From NCBI GenBank assembly GCA_021650895.1, contig CP091278.1:62001-126000 (forward strand): a stretch of DNA of 64,000 bases, given 5' to 3'. The notes beneath the pieces were generated by a model. The model did not search any database and had not been told where the DNA came from. It saw only the letters and a list, made by a program, of their open reading frames with translations. Both the position numbers and the translations under genes were made by a program. Shown here piece by piece: positions 25,375 to 34,401 of the stretch (within the stretch, counting starts at the first letter, position 1; every line of letters begins with the position of its first letter). This stretch comes from Candidatus Jettenia sp. (lineage in GTDB: Bacteria; Planctomycetota; Brocadiia; Brocadiales; Brocadiaceae).

Positions 25375-27770
25375 ATAGACGTTTCCCCCGTATCTATGGT
25401 AAGGGAATTACCATAATCAGTAGTAGCCCCACCCAGAAAAGTAGATGCCAGAAGGTTGGTCAGACCACTGTTGAATTTCGATACAAAGGTATCATATCCA
25501 CCATTGTGAGAGGTATCATAAGCGCCACCCGTAGTAGGGAGGTCTGTCGCTGCATTAGCGGTACTCCCTGTCACATAGACGTTTCCCTCCGTATCTATGG
25601 CAAGGGAATTACCATAATCAGTAGTAGCCCCACCCAGAAAAGTAGATGCCAGAAGGTTGGTCAGACCACTGTTGAATTTCGATACAAAGGCATCAAACCC
25701 ACCATTGTGAGAGGGATCATAAGCGCCACTCGTAGTAGGGAGGTAGGTTGTTGCATCAGAGGTATCCCCTATCACATAGACGTTTCCCTCCGTATCTATG
25801 GCAAGGGAATTACCATAATCAGTAGTAGCCCCACCCAGAAAAGTAGATGCCAGAAGGCTGGTCAGACCACTGTTGAATTTCGATACAAAGGCATCATATC
25901 CACCATTGTGAGAGGTATCATAAGCGCCACTCGTAGTAGGGAGGTCTGTCGCTGCGTCATGGGTATATCCCGCCACATAGACTTTGCCCACCGTATCTAT
26001 GGCAAGAGAACTACCATAATCAGTACCAGCTCCACCCAGAAAAGTAGATGCCAGAAGGCTGGTCAGACCACTGTTGAATTTCGATACAAAGACATCAGAG
26101 AAACCATTGTGAGAGGGATCGTAAGCGCCACTCGTAGTGGGGAGGTCTGTCGCTGCGTCATTGGTACGTCCTGTCACATAGACGTTTCCCTCCGTATCTA
26201 TGGCAAGGGAATAACCATAATCATCACTAGCCCCACCCAGAAACGTGGATGCCAGAAGACTGGTCAGGCCACTGTTGAATTTCGATACAAAGACATCAGA
26301 GAAACCATTGTGAGAGGGATCATAAGCGCCAGGAGTAATAGGGAGGTCGGTTGTTGCATCAAAGGTATATCCTGTCACATAGATATCTCCCTCCATGTCT
26401 ATGGCAAGGGAATAACCATAATCATCACTAGCCCCACCCAGAAAAGTAGATGCCAGAAGACTGGTCAGGCCACTGTTGAATTTCGATACAAAGGCATCAA
26501 ACCCACCATTGTGAGAGGTATCATAAGTGCTACCCGTAGTAGGGAGGTCTGTTGTTGCATCAAGGGTATATCCTGTCACATAGACATTTCCCCCCGTATC
26601 TATGGCAAGGGAATAACCATAATCACTACCAGATCCACCAAGAAACGTGGATGCCAGGAGGGGGTCGATGATGAGGTCCTTTGATGTATCGTATGATGCT
26701 ACCGTAAAGCCATAAACGAGGTGAGACGTTGAAGGGTCAGGAGTTGTAAGTTGAGAGGTTTTTTCTTCTTTATGCTGACTCCTGGCTTCTGTCTCCTGAA
26801 CACTATATTCCACTGCCACATCAACCATCTTCCCACCAATCTCCTGAAAGGCTACCGGTTTGGTAAATGACACCTTCCCTAACTCTGTCTCTACCTCAAG
26901 CTCTCCGTGGTCGTTAATGTATAACCCCCCTTGATCCCCCTTTAGAAAAGGGGGAAAATTCCCTTGATCCACCTCTTGTAAAAGAGGAGAATGTCCTTTG
27001 TACTCCCTTTGTGAAGAAGGAACAGTGAAGCCCCCCTTTTCTAAAGGGGGGTTGGGGGGATTAGGAAGTTTCACCCCACTCAACCTTACCTGAATCTGCC
27101 TCGGATCAGCACCTGGTTTCACACAAAAGAGCTTCTCCACATTATCCCCATACGCCTTCAGTCTTAGCTCTATCCCCTCGTATACCTCTCCGAGGTTTAC
27201 CTCTCCATAGGTCGCAATACCGCTCCTCCACTTCGATGGATCATTGCCCTTAAAATAACTCACCTTTGTCTCCGACTCGTCTTCTCCTCTTATCCCCATA
27301 ATCCTCCCATCAACAAGCTCCTCTTTCAATATCAGTCCTTTTTTACAAGACGTATTTTGGAGACTGGTATCGACAGACATGAGCACAGGTGATACAGAAT
27401 GCAGGGTATTCTGATACTCAGGTAACCGGCAGCGTGCATAGTGATTGATGTACCTTGCAGGATAGGATGCTCTCTCTATTCTTTTCATGCCATCATCTTC
27501 TCTCCCCCCTGACTGAGGTAATGAATAGATGATTTCACCGGTTTTCGTCACAAACACCGTCCCACCGAAGGTATGTGCATAGAAACTTATCCTTGTATCT
27601 GTCTGTCCTTCATTGATGATAAAAGGCAACTGAAGCCTTTGTGTCTTTCGGGTAAATTCCTCCTGAGTCAATTTCCTTGCTGTATCTTCCCCGGATACAT
27701 GGCCTCCCGTTAAAGACAGTGCAAATAAAAGAACTACAGACAATCCAAAAAACTTCACGCTCCTTTTCAT
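25371..27770 (-). CDS. Exported SBBP beta-propeller repeat protein, N-terminal part
   Basis: 799 residues from ATG 27768-27770, chosen over the ATG 27 codons upstream because GGAGGGGG lies six bases before it and a signal peptide (KRSVKFFGLSVVLLFALSLT) begins there. Residues ~35-330 form the conserved N-terminal domain of such proteins (LPFIINEGQTDTRISFYA, GEVYEGIELRLKAYG). From ~395 there are seven SBBP repeats of ~69 residues with the core STFLGGxxxDYGxSLAIDT and GNVYVTGYT. The frame ends within the seventh repeat: C5 at 25385-25389 stands where the first repeat has C6 (26590-26595). A block of intergenic repeat DNA is embedded in-frame at about 26924-27066. Confidence 0.85.
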   Translation of the reverse strand: MKRSVKFFGLSVVLLFALSLTGGHVSGEDTARKLTQEEFTRKTQRLQLPFIINEGQTDTRISFYAHTFGGTVFVTKTGEIIYSLPQSGGREDDGMKRIERASYPARYINHYARCRLPEYQNTLHSVSPVLMSVDTSLQNTSCKKGLILKEELVDGRIMGIRGEDESETKVSYFKGNDPSKWRSGIATYGEVNLGEVYEGIELRLKAYGDNVEKLFCVKPGADPRQIQVRLSGVKLPNPPNPPLEKGGFTVPSSQREYKGHSPLLQEVDQGNFPPFLKGDQGGLYINDHGELEVETELGKVSFTKPVAFQEIGGKMVDVAVEYSVQETEARSQHKEEKTSQLTTPDPSTSHLVYGFTVASYDTSKDLIIDPLLASTFLGGSGSDYGYSLAIDTGGNVYVTGYTLDATTDLPTTGSTYDTSHNGGFDAFVSKFNSGLTSLLASTFLGGASDDYGYSLAIDMEGDIYVTGYTFDATTDLPITPGAYDPSHNGFSDVFVSKFNSGLTSLLASTFLGGASDDYGYSLAIDTEGNVYVTGRTNDAATDLPTTSGAYDPSHNGFSDVFVSKFNSGLTSLLASTFLGGAGTDYGSSLAIDTVGKVYVAGYTHDAATDLPTTSGAYDTSHNGGYDAFVSKFNSGLTSLLASTFLGGATTDYGNSLAIDTEGNVYVIGDTSDATTYLPTTSGAYDPSHNGGFDAFVSKFNSGLTNLLASTFLGGATTDYGNSLAIDTEGNVYVTGSTANAATDLPTTGGAYDTSHNGGYDTFVSKFNSGLTNLLASTFLGGATTDYGNSLTIDTGETSM
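26924..27066. repeat. Intergenic repeat inserted in-frame in a coding sequence
   Basis: Two copies of the CCCCCTTTTCTAAAGGGGG-type inverted module (about 26925-26955 and 27030-27055) plus a related CTCTTGTAAAAGAGGAG module between them. This is the same family seen in spacers at about 16938-16982, 23441-23475 and 39460-39495. In the protein it yields a low-complexity insert containing NPPNPPLEKGGF and NFPPFLKGDQGGL, just before the segment that leads into the propeller. Confidence 0.8.
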
Positions 27771-29266
27771 ACAAATCCCCCTCCAAAAAGTTATTTGAAA
27801 ATTCACGTACTGGAAGACATTTCCAGCTTCTGCTGGTCTTCGCTGGTTCAATCATCCACGATTGAACTGAAGCGGTTAGCAGAGATACATCGTAGAGACA
27901 GATTTCAAACCTATCAATAACTTTATGAGAATTATGGTAACACCTTCGTTTTTTGAAAAGATACCGTGAACAGCTCCGTTGGGAGCGAAATGTTTATAGA
28001 CAAATCATTCTGCCACAATCAAGCTCCATCGAAGCGGCATGGTGTTTCTGTGTTAAGTTTTTCTATAAACATTTCACCCCTATGGGGTTATTTTTCAAAA
28101 AACTACAGGGTTACGAGCTCAAAAGACTACCGTGTTACGAGTTATGGTATATCTTGGTTTACTATTTAGGAATTTCAAGTACGTAGGGCAAGGCTTTAGC
28201 CTTGCCGCCCCCGCTTAAGCAGTATTTGGGGTGGCACGGACAAACTTGTTTGTCCGTGTTTAACCTGAGAGATGCGGTTATAGTCACAAGTTAAGATTTA
28301 TTTTACTTCTTAAGGTAACGCTTATGCCCCTATGGGGTTATTTTTCAAAAACCTATAGTAATCCAAAAATGAAACCGAACACAATGAGCCAGGATTTGAT
28401 TCCATAGAGCACGGACAAACCCTGTCCCTGTTCAAGACATACAGGGACAGGGTTTGTCCGTGCTACCCTATTATGATAATGTCCGGTTTCATCCTTTGAA
28501 TACTATAAAGAGTACGTAGGGTAACCCTTTCGGGTTGCTACCCCCGTATATGTTCAGACAGGGGGAAGCAAGGCTAAAGCCTTGCCCTACATCGATTCTG
28601 TTTTTTCATGAGGGGAGATATAATATTTTACGTCTCTCCTGTCAAAGGTATAACTGCAATATTTTTTATTAGATGAAACAAACGGTCAAATTATGTATCA
28701 AATTATTCTATTTCATAAAAAAATCAAGAAGATTTTTACTTTTTAAGCTACAATTTATTATGAATAGGAATTTCATGTTTATTGTAGGGGAGAAGTACCT
28801 GCTGCTATAGTGATCAACGGTTGAAACCAGACAGCATATGGCGGAGACGAAGTTTTGTAAACCGCATGCTCTCCGGTATGGTGATCAATATTTACCATGG
28901 AAACACTCGCAGAGTCGATGTAGGGCGAGGCTTTAGCCTTGCCAAGCAACCCTAAAGGGTTGCCCTACGGAATTGAAATTTCTCAATGTTAAACACAGAG
29001 ACACACGATGTTGCAATGGTACAGACGCACGATGTTGCAATTGTAGAGACGCAAGATGTTGCATCTTTACCTAATCCCGTAGTCCCGTAGGGATGTCATG
29101 ATTATAGAAAAAGCTTTATTACGCACTATGAGTAACCTATCTATCACGAAAAGAATTTACCTAATTTGACTTGACTTTAGCTTAGCTGAATATATAATCT
29201 TTAGCGAATTTTACAAAGATTCATTTTTACCATTTTTATAAAAACTTTTTCGTGGAGATGTATAAA
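27771..29266. repeat. Intergenic repeat block upstream of the SBBP protein gene
   Basis: No gene is supported. Contents: an element with inverted ends GAAATGTTTATAGA/TCTATAAACATTTC (about 27979-28075); BIME-like composites at 28180-28215, 28508-28600 and 28917-28990; GGTGGCACGGACAAACTTG hairpin (about 28231-28258); a MITE of family 2 (28369-28492); and three tandem copies of a GAGACGCAAGATGTTGCA-like unit (about 28990-29070). The stretch 28917-29071 is an inverted copy of 38938-39064. Confidence 0.75.
28369..28492. mobile_element. MITE family 2, copy 1
   Basis: 124 bp with ends ATGAAACCGAACACAAT and ATAATGTCCGGTTTCAT. The interior is a hairpin GCACGGACAAACCCTGTCCC against GGGACAGGGTTTGTCCGTGC. 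The second copy is at 51307-51421 with the same ends and a shortened inner hairpin. No coding capacity. Confidence 0.75.
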
Positions 29267-29434
29267 ATGATTTTAGATGTAAATTATTCTACAGATAGTC
29301 AGCGAAAGAAAATTGAACGGCTCGCATTTATTAAAGAGCGATACAAAAAACTCGTGCTTGATCCGAGAAGAGAAATTGAATTTGAAATAGAAAGGGCATT
29401 GGACGATGAAGACGGTGATATCGACGCTATGTAA
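29267..29434 (+). CDS. Small charged hypothetical protein
   Basis: 55 residues from ATG 29267, nine bases after GGAG (29254-29257). GTG at 29252 and ATG at 29258 are in frame but overlap or crowd that site. The protein is strongly charged and helical (STDSQRKKIERLAFIKERYK), with an acidic C-terminus (ALDDEDGDID). No family is recognised, and there is no signal or membrane segment. Codon use and the clear ribosome-binding site support translation. It stands alone between a repeat block and a convergent ribD. Confidence 0.55.
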   Translation: MILDVNYSTDSQRKKIERLAFIKERYKKLVLDPRREIEFEIERALDDEDGDIDAM

Positions 29435-29623
29435 TTATTAATTGAATACTCTACCTATTATTTATTCCTCTATGTTACTTCCTAAGTATCTTCGAATATA
29501 AATTTCCAGTTACAATCTTCACAAAAATATACATGAATCAATAGTATGTTACGGTAAATGTACTATCGATATTTTTTATGAAATTTGGACCTGGAATATT
29601 CCCTATCAGTTTTTCTGATTAAA

Positions 29624-29658
29624 CTATCTGTCTGCATAAAAACTATGCAGACAGATAG
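29624..29658. terminator. Perfect 15-bp hairpin between convergent genes
   Basis: CTATCTGTCTGCATA, five-base loop, then its exact complement. It lies between the small plus-strand gene and the 3' end of ribD. On the minus strand the stem is followed by GTTTAATC, a short imperfect T stretch, so it is a plausible but not ideal terminator for the ribD transcript. The remainder of the 29435-29778 spacer shows nothing else. Confidence 0.5.
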
Positions 29659-29778
29659 GAAAACGGGTATCTCTTTAGTAATTTCGCGCCACTTAATCCG
29701 CTCTGCTCCTCATTCCAGAATCACAGGATAGAATGGATGAAATAAAGCGATTCACCATTTCATCTTTTCAGACAGTCT

Positions 29779-30921
29779 CTAAGGTTTTTTATCGGCCTGC
29801 ACCTTACCTTGCCGGTGTTTGTATTTCAAAAAACCTTCAATAACAACATCATCTGAGAATCTTTTTATCGTTATTTCGTTAACTTTTACCGATTCAGCTA
29901 TAGCATCAATACCTTTTCCAAGTACAGGGGAATTTGCGCCCTGACCTCCAATAATAATCGGAGCGATAAAAACAATAACCTTATCGGCAAGGCAATCCTC
30001 GAGTACTGCAGTAATGACTCTGCTGCCACCCTCCACTAAAATATTTGTCATTTTCATCTCACCAAGCTGCTGGAAGAGTTCCTTTAAGTCTACCCGACCG
30101 CTCATAGTGTTTGTTTGAATAACAACACACCCCAACTGCCTGAGTTTCTTAATACGCTCGGGCAATGCGTTCCTGCTCACAGCAACTATTATTTCACTTT
30201 CATGAATTGTCTTTAAAAGACGGGAATTTAAGGGCAATGAGGCGTTACTATCGATGATAATTCTCTTCGGATTCCTTCCTTCCTCAAGGCGGCAGGTCAG
30301 GAGAGGGTCATCGCGCAATATGGTGTTAATTCCAACTAAAATCCCATCTACCTGCCCACGGATCTTATGTGCATATACCCGTGATTCTTCGCACGTAATC
30401 CATTTTGAGTCTCCTGTATGAGTAGCAATCTTTCCATCGAGTGACATTGCCCACTTTACTATCACATAAGGCAATCCTTGTTGCATTAATTTAAAAAAAG
30501 AGGCGTTCAATTTCATTGCCTGGAATTCCATAACCCCCAGCTTAATCTCAATCCCTGCCTCCTTTAATTTTCGTATTCCTTTACCTGATGTAATAGGGTT
30601 AGGATCGATAATTGCAGTTATCACCTTCCCGATACCTGCCTTAACAATGGCATCAACACATGGCGCCGTCTTACCATAATGCGCGCAGGGTTCCATGGAA
30701 ACATAGAGTGTTGCCCCCTTGCAGTTTGCTCCTCCCTCATGAATTGCATGCACTTCTGCATGTGCCCCTCCAAAGATCTGGTGATACCCTGTTCCGATAA
30801 TCTCGTTATTTTTTACAAGTACAGCGCCTACCATGGGATTAGGCTCTACTTTTCCCCTTCCCTTTTCTGCCAATTCCAGCGCAAGCATCATATATTTTTC
30901 ATCAGTATTTACTGTAGTCAT
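29779..30921 (-). CDS. ribD: Bifunctional riboflavin biosynthesis deaminase/reductase
   Basis: A 380-residue enzyme for the second and third steps of riboflavin synthesis: deamination of the pyrimidine intermediate, then NADPH reduction of its ribosyl group. The N-terminal cytidine-deaminase-like domain (1-~145) has zinc ligands H54, C79 and C88 with catalytic E56 (HAEVHAI; MEPCAHYGKTAPC). The C-terminal reductase domain (~150-370) has VKWAMSLDGKIAT, RVYAHKIRGQVDGILVG and ILVEGGSRV. Length and domain order are normal. It follows aroA on the same strand with an 11-base gap, so the two are likely co-transcribed. Other riboflavin genes are not in the window. Confidence 0.96.
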   Translation of the reverse strand: MTTVNTDEKYMMLALELAEKGRGKVEPNPMVGAVLVKNNEIIGTGYHQIFGGAHAEVHAIHEGGANCKGATLYVSMEPCAHYGKTAPCVDAIVKAGIGKVITAIIDPNPITSGKGIRKLKEAGIEIKLGVMEFQAMKLNASFFKLMQQGLPYVIVKWAMSLDGKIATHTGDSKWITCEESRVYAHKIRGQVDGILVGINTILRDDPLLTCRLEEGRNPKRIIIDSNASLPLNSRLLKTIHESEIIVAVSRNALPERIKKLRQLGCVVIQTNTMSGRVDLKELFQQLGEMKMTNILVEGGSRVITAVLEDCLADKVIVFIAPIIIGGQGANSPVLGKGIDAIAESVKVNEITIKRFSDDVVIEGFLKYKHRQGKVQADKKP

Positions 30922-30932
30922 AACGCAGCAAA

Positions 30933-32201
30933 CTATGGCCGTAACTCCTCTAATCTCCGGAAGTAATCAGGAAATGTCTTGGATACGCACTCCGGGTGTT
31001 TTATAGATATTCCCTGTGCGCGCAGCCCAATCAGTGCAAAGCTCATAGCCATGCGATGGTCATCGTAGGTTTCTATTTCTGCCGGTTTAGGCAGAGATGG
31101 TTCAATCTCAAAACCATCCTCATATTCTACTGCTGAAATCCCCATTCGGCGCAATTCATTCACGACAGCAGAAATACGGTCCGTTTCTTTTATACGCATA
31201 TTTTTAACATTCCGTACTCGCGTTTTACCGCGGGCGAATACCGCTACGGATGCCAAAGTCTGCACCACATCTGGCATATCCCCCATATCGACGTCTACTC
31301 CCTGCAGCGTATCTCCCTGCACCTCAATCCAATCAGCATGCATCGTGACCTTACAACCCATTTCCTTCAGGACATCTACAAAGTGAACATCTCCCTGCAG
31401 GGAATTACTTCCGATTCCTTCAACTCTAACCTTTCCACCGGTAATTGCCGCAGCAGCAAAAAAGTAAGAAGCGGCTGATGCATCTGCCTCCACCTCGTAA
31501 TGCATAGCACGATAACGTTGCCCGGATTTGACGAAGAATATTCTATAGTTATCGTTGCTAACGTTTACCCCAAACTGACGCATTAATGCAAGAGTCATAT
31601 CTACATAACGCTTCGAGACCAGGCTACCTTCCACTTCTATAACTATATCCTTCTGAGCATAAGGAGCTGTCATTAATAAGGCGCTAAAGTATTGGCTGCT
31701 TAAATCTCCCTTTACAACAGCCGATCCACCGGATAATCCTTTTCCTCCGACGAGTACCGGCGGACAACCATTATGGTATTTCGAGCTAACATCTGCCCCA
31801 AGCTGTCTTAAACCATCAAGTAAATCCTGTATAGGCCTTTGCCTCATACGCGAAACACCATCTATCTCATAAACACCTTTTCCCAGGGTTAGCATAGCAG
31901 TTAAAAATCTCATCGCCGTCCCTGCATTTCCAATAAACAAATTTGCCTGCTTTACTGGAATAGTTCCGCTCTTACCGTATACCATAAACCTATTAACATT
32001 TTGCTCTTCTTTAACGGGTATTCCCAGGGTATTTAAACTAGATGCCATGTATTTAGTATCATCACTAAAAAGGGCATGAGAAATTGTAGATTGTCCGTCA
32101 GCCAGTGCCGCCGTAATAAGGGCGCGATTTGTATAACTCTTTGAGCCTGGAGCCTTAACTACTGCATTGACTTTTTCTTTTATTGGTTTTATTTCGATCA
32201 C
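30933..32201 (-). CDS. aroA: 3-phosphoshikimate 1-carboxyvinyltransferase (EPSP synthase)
   Basis: A 422-residue enzyme that joins phosphoenolpyruvate to shikimate-3-phosphate in aromatic amino acid synthesis. Seen are the N-terminal PGSKSYTNRALI, GNAGTAMRFLTA (PEP-binding loop), RMRQRPIQDLLDGL, the catalytic RIKETDRI segment and DDHRMAMSFAL near the end. GNAGTAMRF carries alanine after the first glycine pair as in glyphosate-sensitive or -tolerant variants alike, so class is not assigned. It is the first gene of the aroA-ribD pair. The upstream spacer to the histidine kinase gene (32202-32425) has no evident feature. Confidence 0.96.
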   Translation of the reverse strand: MIEIKPIKEKVNAVVKAPGSKSYTNRALITAALADGQSTISHALFSDDTKYMASSLNTLGIPVKEEQNVNRFMVYGKSGTIPVKQANLFIGNAGTAMRFLTAMLTLGKGVYEIDGVSRMRQRPIQDLLDGLRQLGADVSSKYHNGCPPVLVGGKGLSGGSAVVKGDLSSQYFSALLMTAPYAQKDIVIEVEGSLVSKRYVDMTLALMRQFGVNVSNDNYRIFFVKSGQRYRAMHYEVEADASAASYFFAAAAITGGKVRVEGIGSNSLQGDVHFVDVLKEMGCKVTMHADWIEVQGDTLQGVDVDMGDMPDVVQTLASVAVFARGKTRVRNVKNMRIKETDRISAVVNELRRMGISAVEYEDGFEIEPSLPKPAEIETYDDHRMAMSFALIGLRAQGISIKHPECVSKTFPDYFRRLEELRP

Positions 32202-32425
32202 TTTATAGCTTACCTATGAAAAATTTCCATACTATGAGATTTCACCAGCACTATTTTGAGGACATGAAAATCTGTTCATCAATACACCCAAACGGTCCTA
32301 AAGTCCCTCATAAGCCTTAACCTATTCCTGATAAGAAATTTAAAACGAATATATTTTAGTTTATTTGAAACAACTATGCAATAGTATCGTGGGTGTGATT
32401 TTAACGAAGAAATGAGGAAGATCTG

Positions 32426-33844
32426 CTATGTCGGTTTGAATGCTGGCAGAACTATAATAACTTTGGTAAATACCCCTTCAACACTATCAATGATAAGCCT
32501 ACCCTCATGGTCCTTGATAATACTGTAACTGATGCTTAATCCTAAGCCAGTTCCTTTACTCCGGGGCTTTGTGGTATAAAACGGTTCTACTACTCTATCT
32601 CGTATCATGGCAGGTATACCCGTGCCATGATCATAGAAGGTAATCTTTACCGCCGGACGGTTATCTATCGTTGTTTCTTCCCCGATAATCTCAAGGATTT
32701 TATTATCATGCGCCTCTGGATATTTTTGGTTTAAGGCATATCGCGCATTACTGATAGCATTCAAAAAAACTTGTTGTATCTGCTGAGGGTGTGCAATGAT
32801 TTGGGGCAATTTTGGAGAAAAGTCTAACTTTATTGTAATACCCTCTTTTCGTAATTGTGCCTTTATCAGGACAAACGTATTCGCCACTATCTCGCGGATG
32901 CTAACGATGCTCTTTTTCTCCTTTGAATCGCCAAATCTTGCAAAAGAAAGAAGACTGCTGGTTATGTTCGCTATACGGTTAGCCTCTTTGATAATCCGGC
33001 CGGCAATATCCCTTTCCTTACTTCCTTCGCTACTTTTATTAAATAGTATCTGGGCACAGTTAATAACACCGGTTATAGGGTTATTGATCTCGTGGGCTAC
33101 ACCCGCTGCCAATTCACCTAATGATGCCAGATGTCTGGACCGTTCAGCCTCTCTTTGCAAGGTTATCTTTTCCGTAATATCCAGAAATGCGCCTAAGATG
33201 CCAAGAACATTACCCTTCTCATCTTTTATCGGGGTTCTCACCATACGGACAATCAATTCCTGCCCATCTATGATATATTTCTCTTCTCTATCATCTGTTT
33301 GCCCTGATTCTATAACCCGCTTATCCTCGGTTCTATATTTCTCGGCAAGTTCTTTGGGGAAAAAATCATAATCGGTCTTTCCTGTGATCTCGTCAGGCCT
33401 GATATGGAGATCTCTGGCTAAATTCTCGTTACAAGACATATATACGAGATTTTTATCTTTAGAAAATATTCTCTGAGGAAGATTTTCAAAGAGGAGCCGA
33501 TATTTACTTTCGCTTGCACGAAGCGTCTTTTTAGCGTGTTTACGCCTGATAATGTTACGGACAATACTCCAAAATCCAACAACGGATCCTTTCCGAATTT
33601 GTGGAATTCCTTTGAATTCTTTCATCAAATAATTATTGGCCTTGTTAAGAATGCATAATTCAAAGATTGAAGATATTTCCTTCTGCTGAACACAATGCAT
33701 TTGCTTCAGTGCAATAGGCTTATCATTAAGGTGAGCGAAGGGGATAAACTGTTTGTATAACCATTCTGCACAAAACCAGTTCTTTTTATGGAAAGCAAAA
33801 ATGGGAATTGTTATAAAGAATTTCGAGACGTGAGATAATAACAT
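32426..33844 (-). CDS. PAS-domain sensor histidine kinase
   Basis: A 472-residue kinase without clear membrane segments. Residues 1-~105 are unassigned (cysteine-containing, with one weakly hydrophobic stretch). ~110-226 is a PAS domain (YRLLFENLPQRIFSKD through LGILGAFLDITE). The HisKA domain has H251 in GVAHEINNPITG. The HATPase domain shows NAISNARYAL, DHGTGIP and GTGLGLSISY. This NtrB-like H-box with INNP is typical of kinases acting on NtrC-type or receiver partners. ATG at 33842-33844 follows AAAGGGGTG by six to seven bases. No cognate regulator is adjacent. Confidence 0.9.
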   Translation of the reverse strand: MLLSHVSKFFITIPIFAFHKKNWFCAEWLYKQFIPFAHLNDKPIALKQMHCVQQKEISSIFELCILNKANNYLMKEFKGIPQIRKGSVVGFWSIVRNIIRRKHAKKTLRASESKYRLLFENLPQRIFSKDKNLVYMSCNENLARDLHIRPDEITGKTDYDFFPKELAEKYRTEDKRVIESGQTDDREEKYIIDGQELIVRMVRTPIKDEKGNVLGILGAFLDITEKITLQREAERSRHLASLGELAAGVAHEINNPITGVINCAQILFNKSSEGSKERDIAGRIIKEANRIANITSSLLSFARFGDSKEKKSIVSIREIVANTFVLIKAQLRKEGITIKLDFSPKLPQIIAHPQQIQQVFLNAISNARYALNQKYPEAHDNKILEIIGEETTIDNRPAVKITFYDHGTGIPAMIRDRVVEPFYTTKPRSKGTGLGLSISYSIIKDHEGRLIIDSVEGVFTKVIIVLPAFKPT

Positions 33845-34401
33845 AGCAGCACCCCTTTATAAAATTTGGCCGTAACAAACACAGCGGCCTATGAAGTGCT
33901 GTATTCGCCCGGCAACCCTGCTACCATATCCTTAATGAAGATTTAGGCCAGTGGCTTTGCGTCCCATCCTTTCGAATGGTTTGCCCTTATCAGGTTTCAA
34001 AAATTAACTTTATAGATACAAACGTTACATTCAGTATTTTTACTGTAATGTTAGCATTTTACATACCAATAAACTATATAACAACTACAAATCGTCAATA
34101 ATACTCAATATTTATCATATTTTTCATCTTAAAATACGTATTTTTGAAGTATGTTCAAAAAATTTTACATGACAAAAATGTATCTTGTAGTACACAAATG
34201 TTCTTTGATACAGAGTATTCAGAGATATATCCATTGTTTTTTCTTTCTCAATTTTATATTATTTGCATAGAGTATTGCCTGATCTCAGATCTGCTTATCA
34301 TAAGCAGAGATAGAAAACTATTGTGCTCACCGATAGCTCATAGTAAAATTATCATGAAAGAACATTATCTTTAGTATTATCTATAATAAAAGGCTTTTAA
34401 A
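33845..34401. other. AT-rich spacer without a credited gene
   Basis: A 557-bp divergent spacer between the PAS kinase and the radical SAM gene. It should contain both promoters. A 76-codon TTG-started frame at 34144-34374 lacks a ribosome-binding site and has no recognisable protein features, so it is not counted as a gene. No palindromic repeat of the dispersed families was found here. Confidence 0.6.

Noticed and set aside
25371-25395. Programmed ribosomal frameshifting at the SBBP junction
   Set aside because: The tract is a simple C run without a known slippery heptamer or an obvious downstream structure; a one-base deletion explains the data better.
25350-26684. A 444-codon plus-strand frame opposite the SBBP repeats
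   Set aside because: It is the antisense reading of the 207-bp propeller repeats and is itself repetitive; the minus strand has signal peptide, ribosome-binding site and known domain.
34144-34374. 76-codon frame with TTG start between the two divergent genes
   Set aside because: No ribosome-binding site, very AT-rich, no recognisable protein character.
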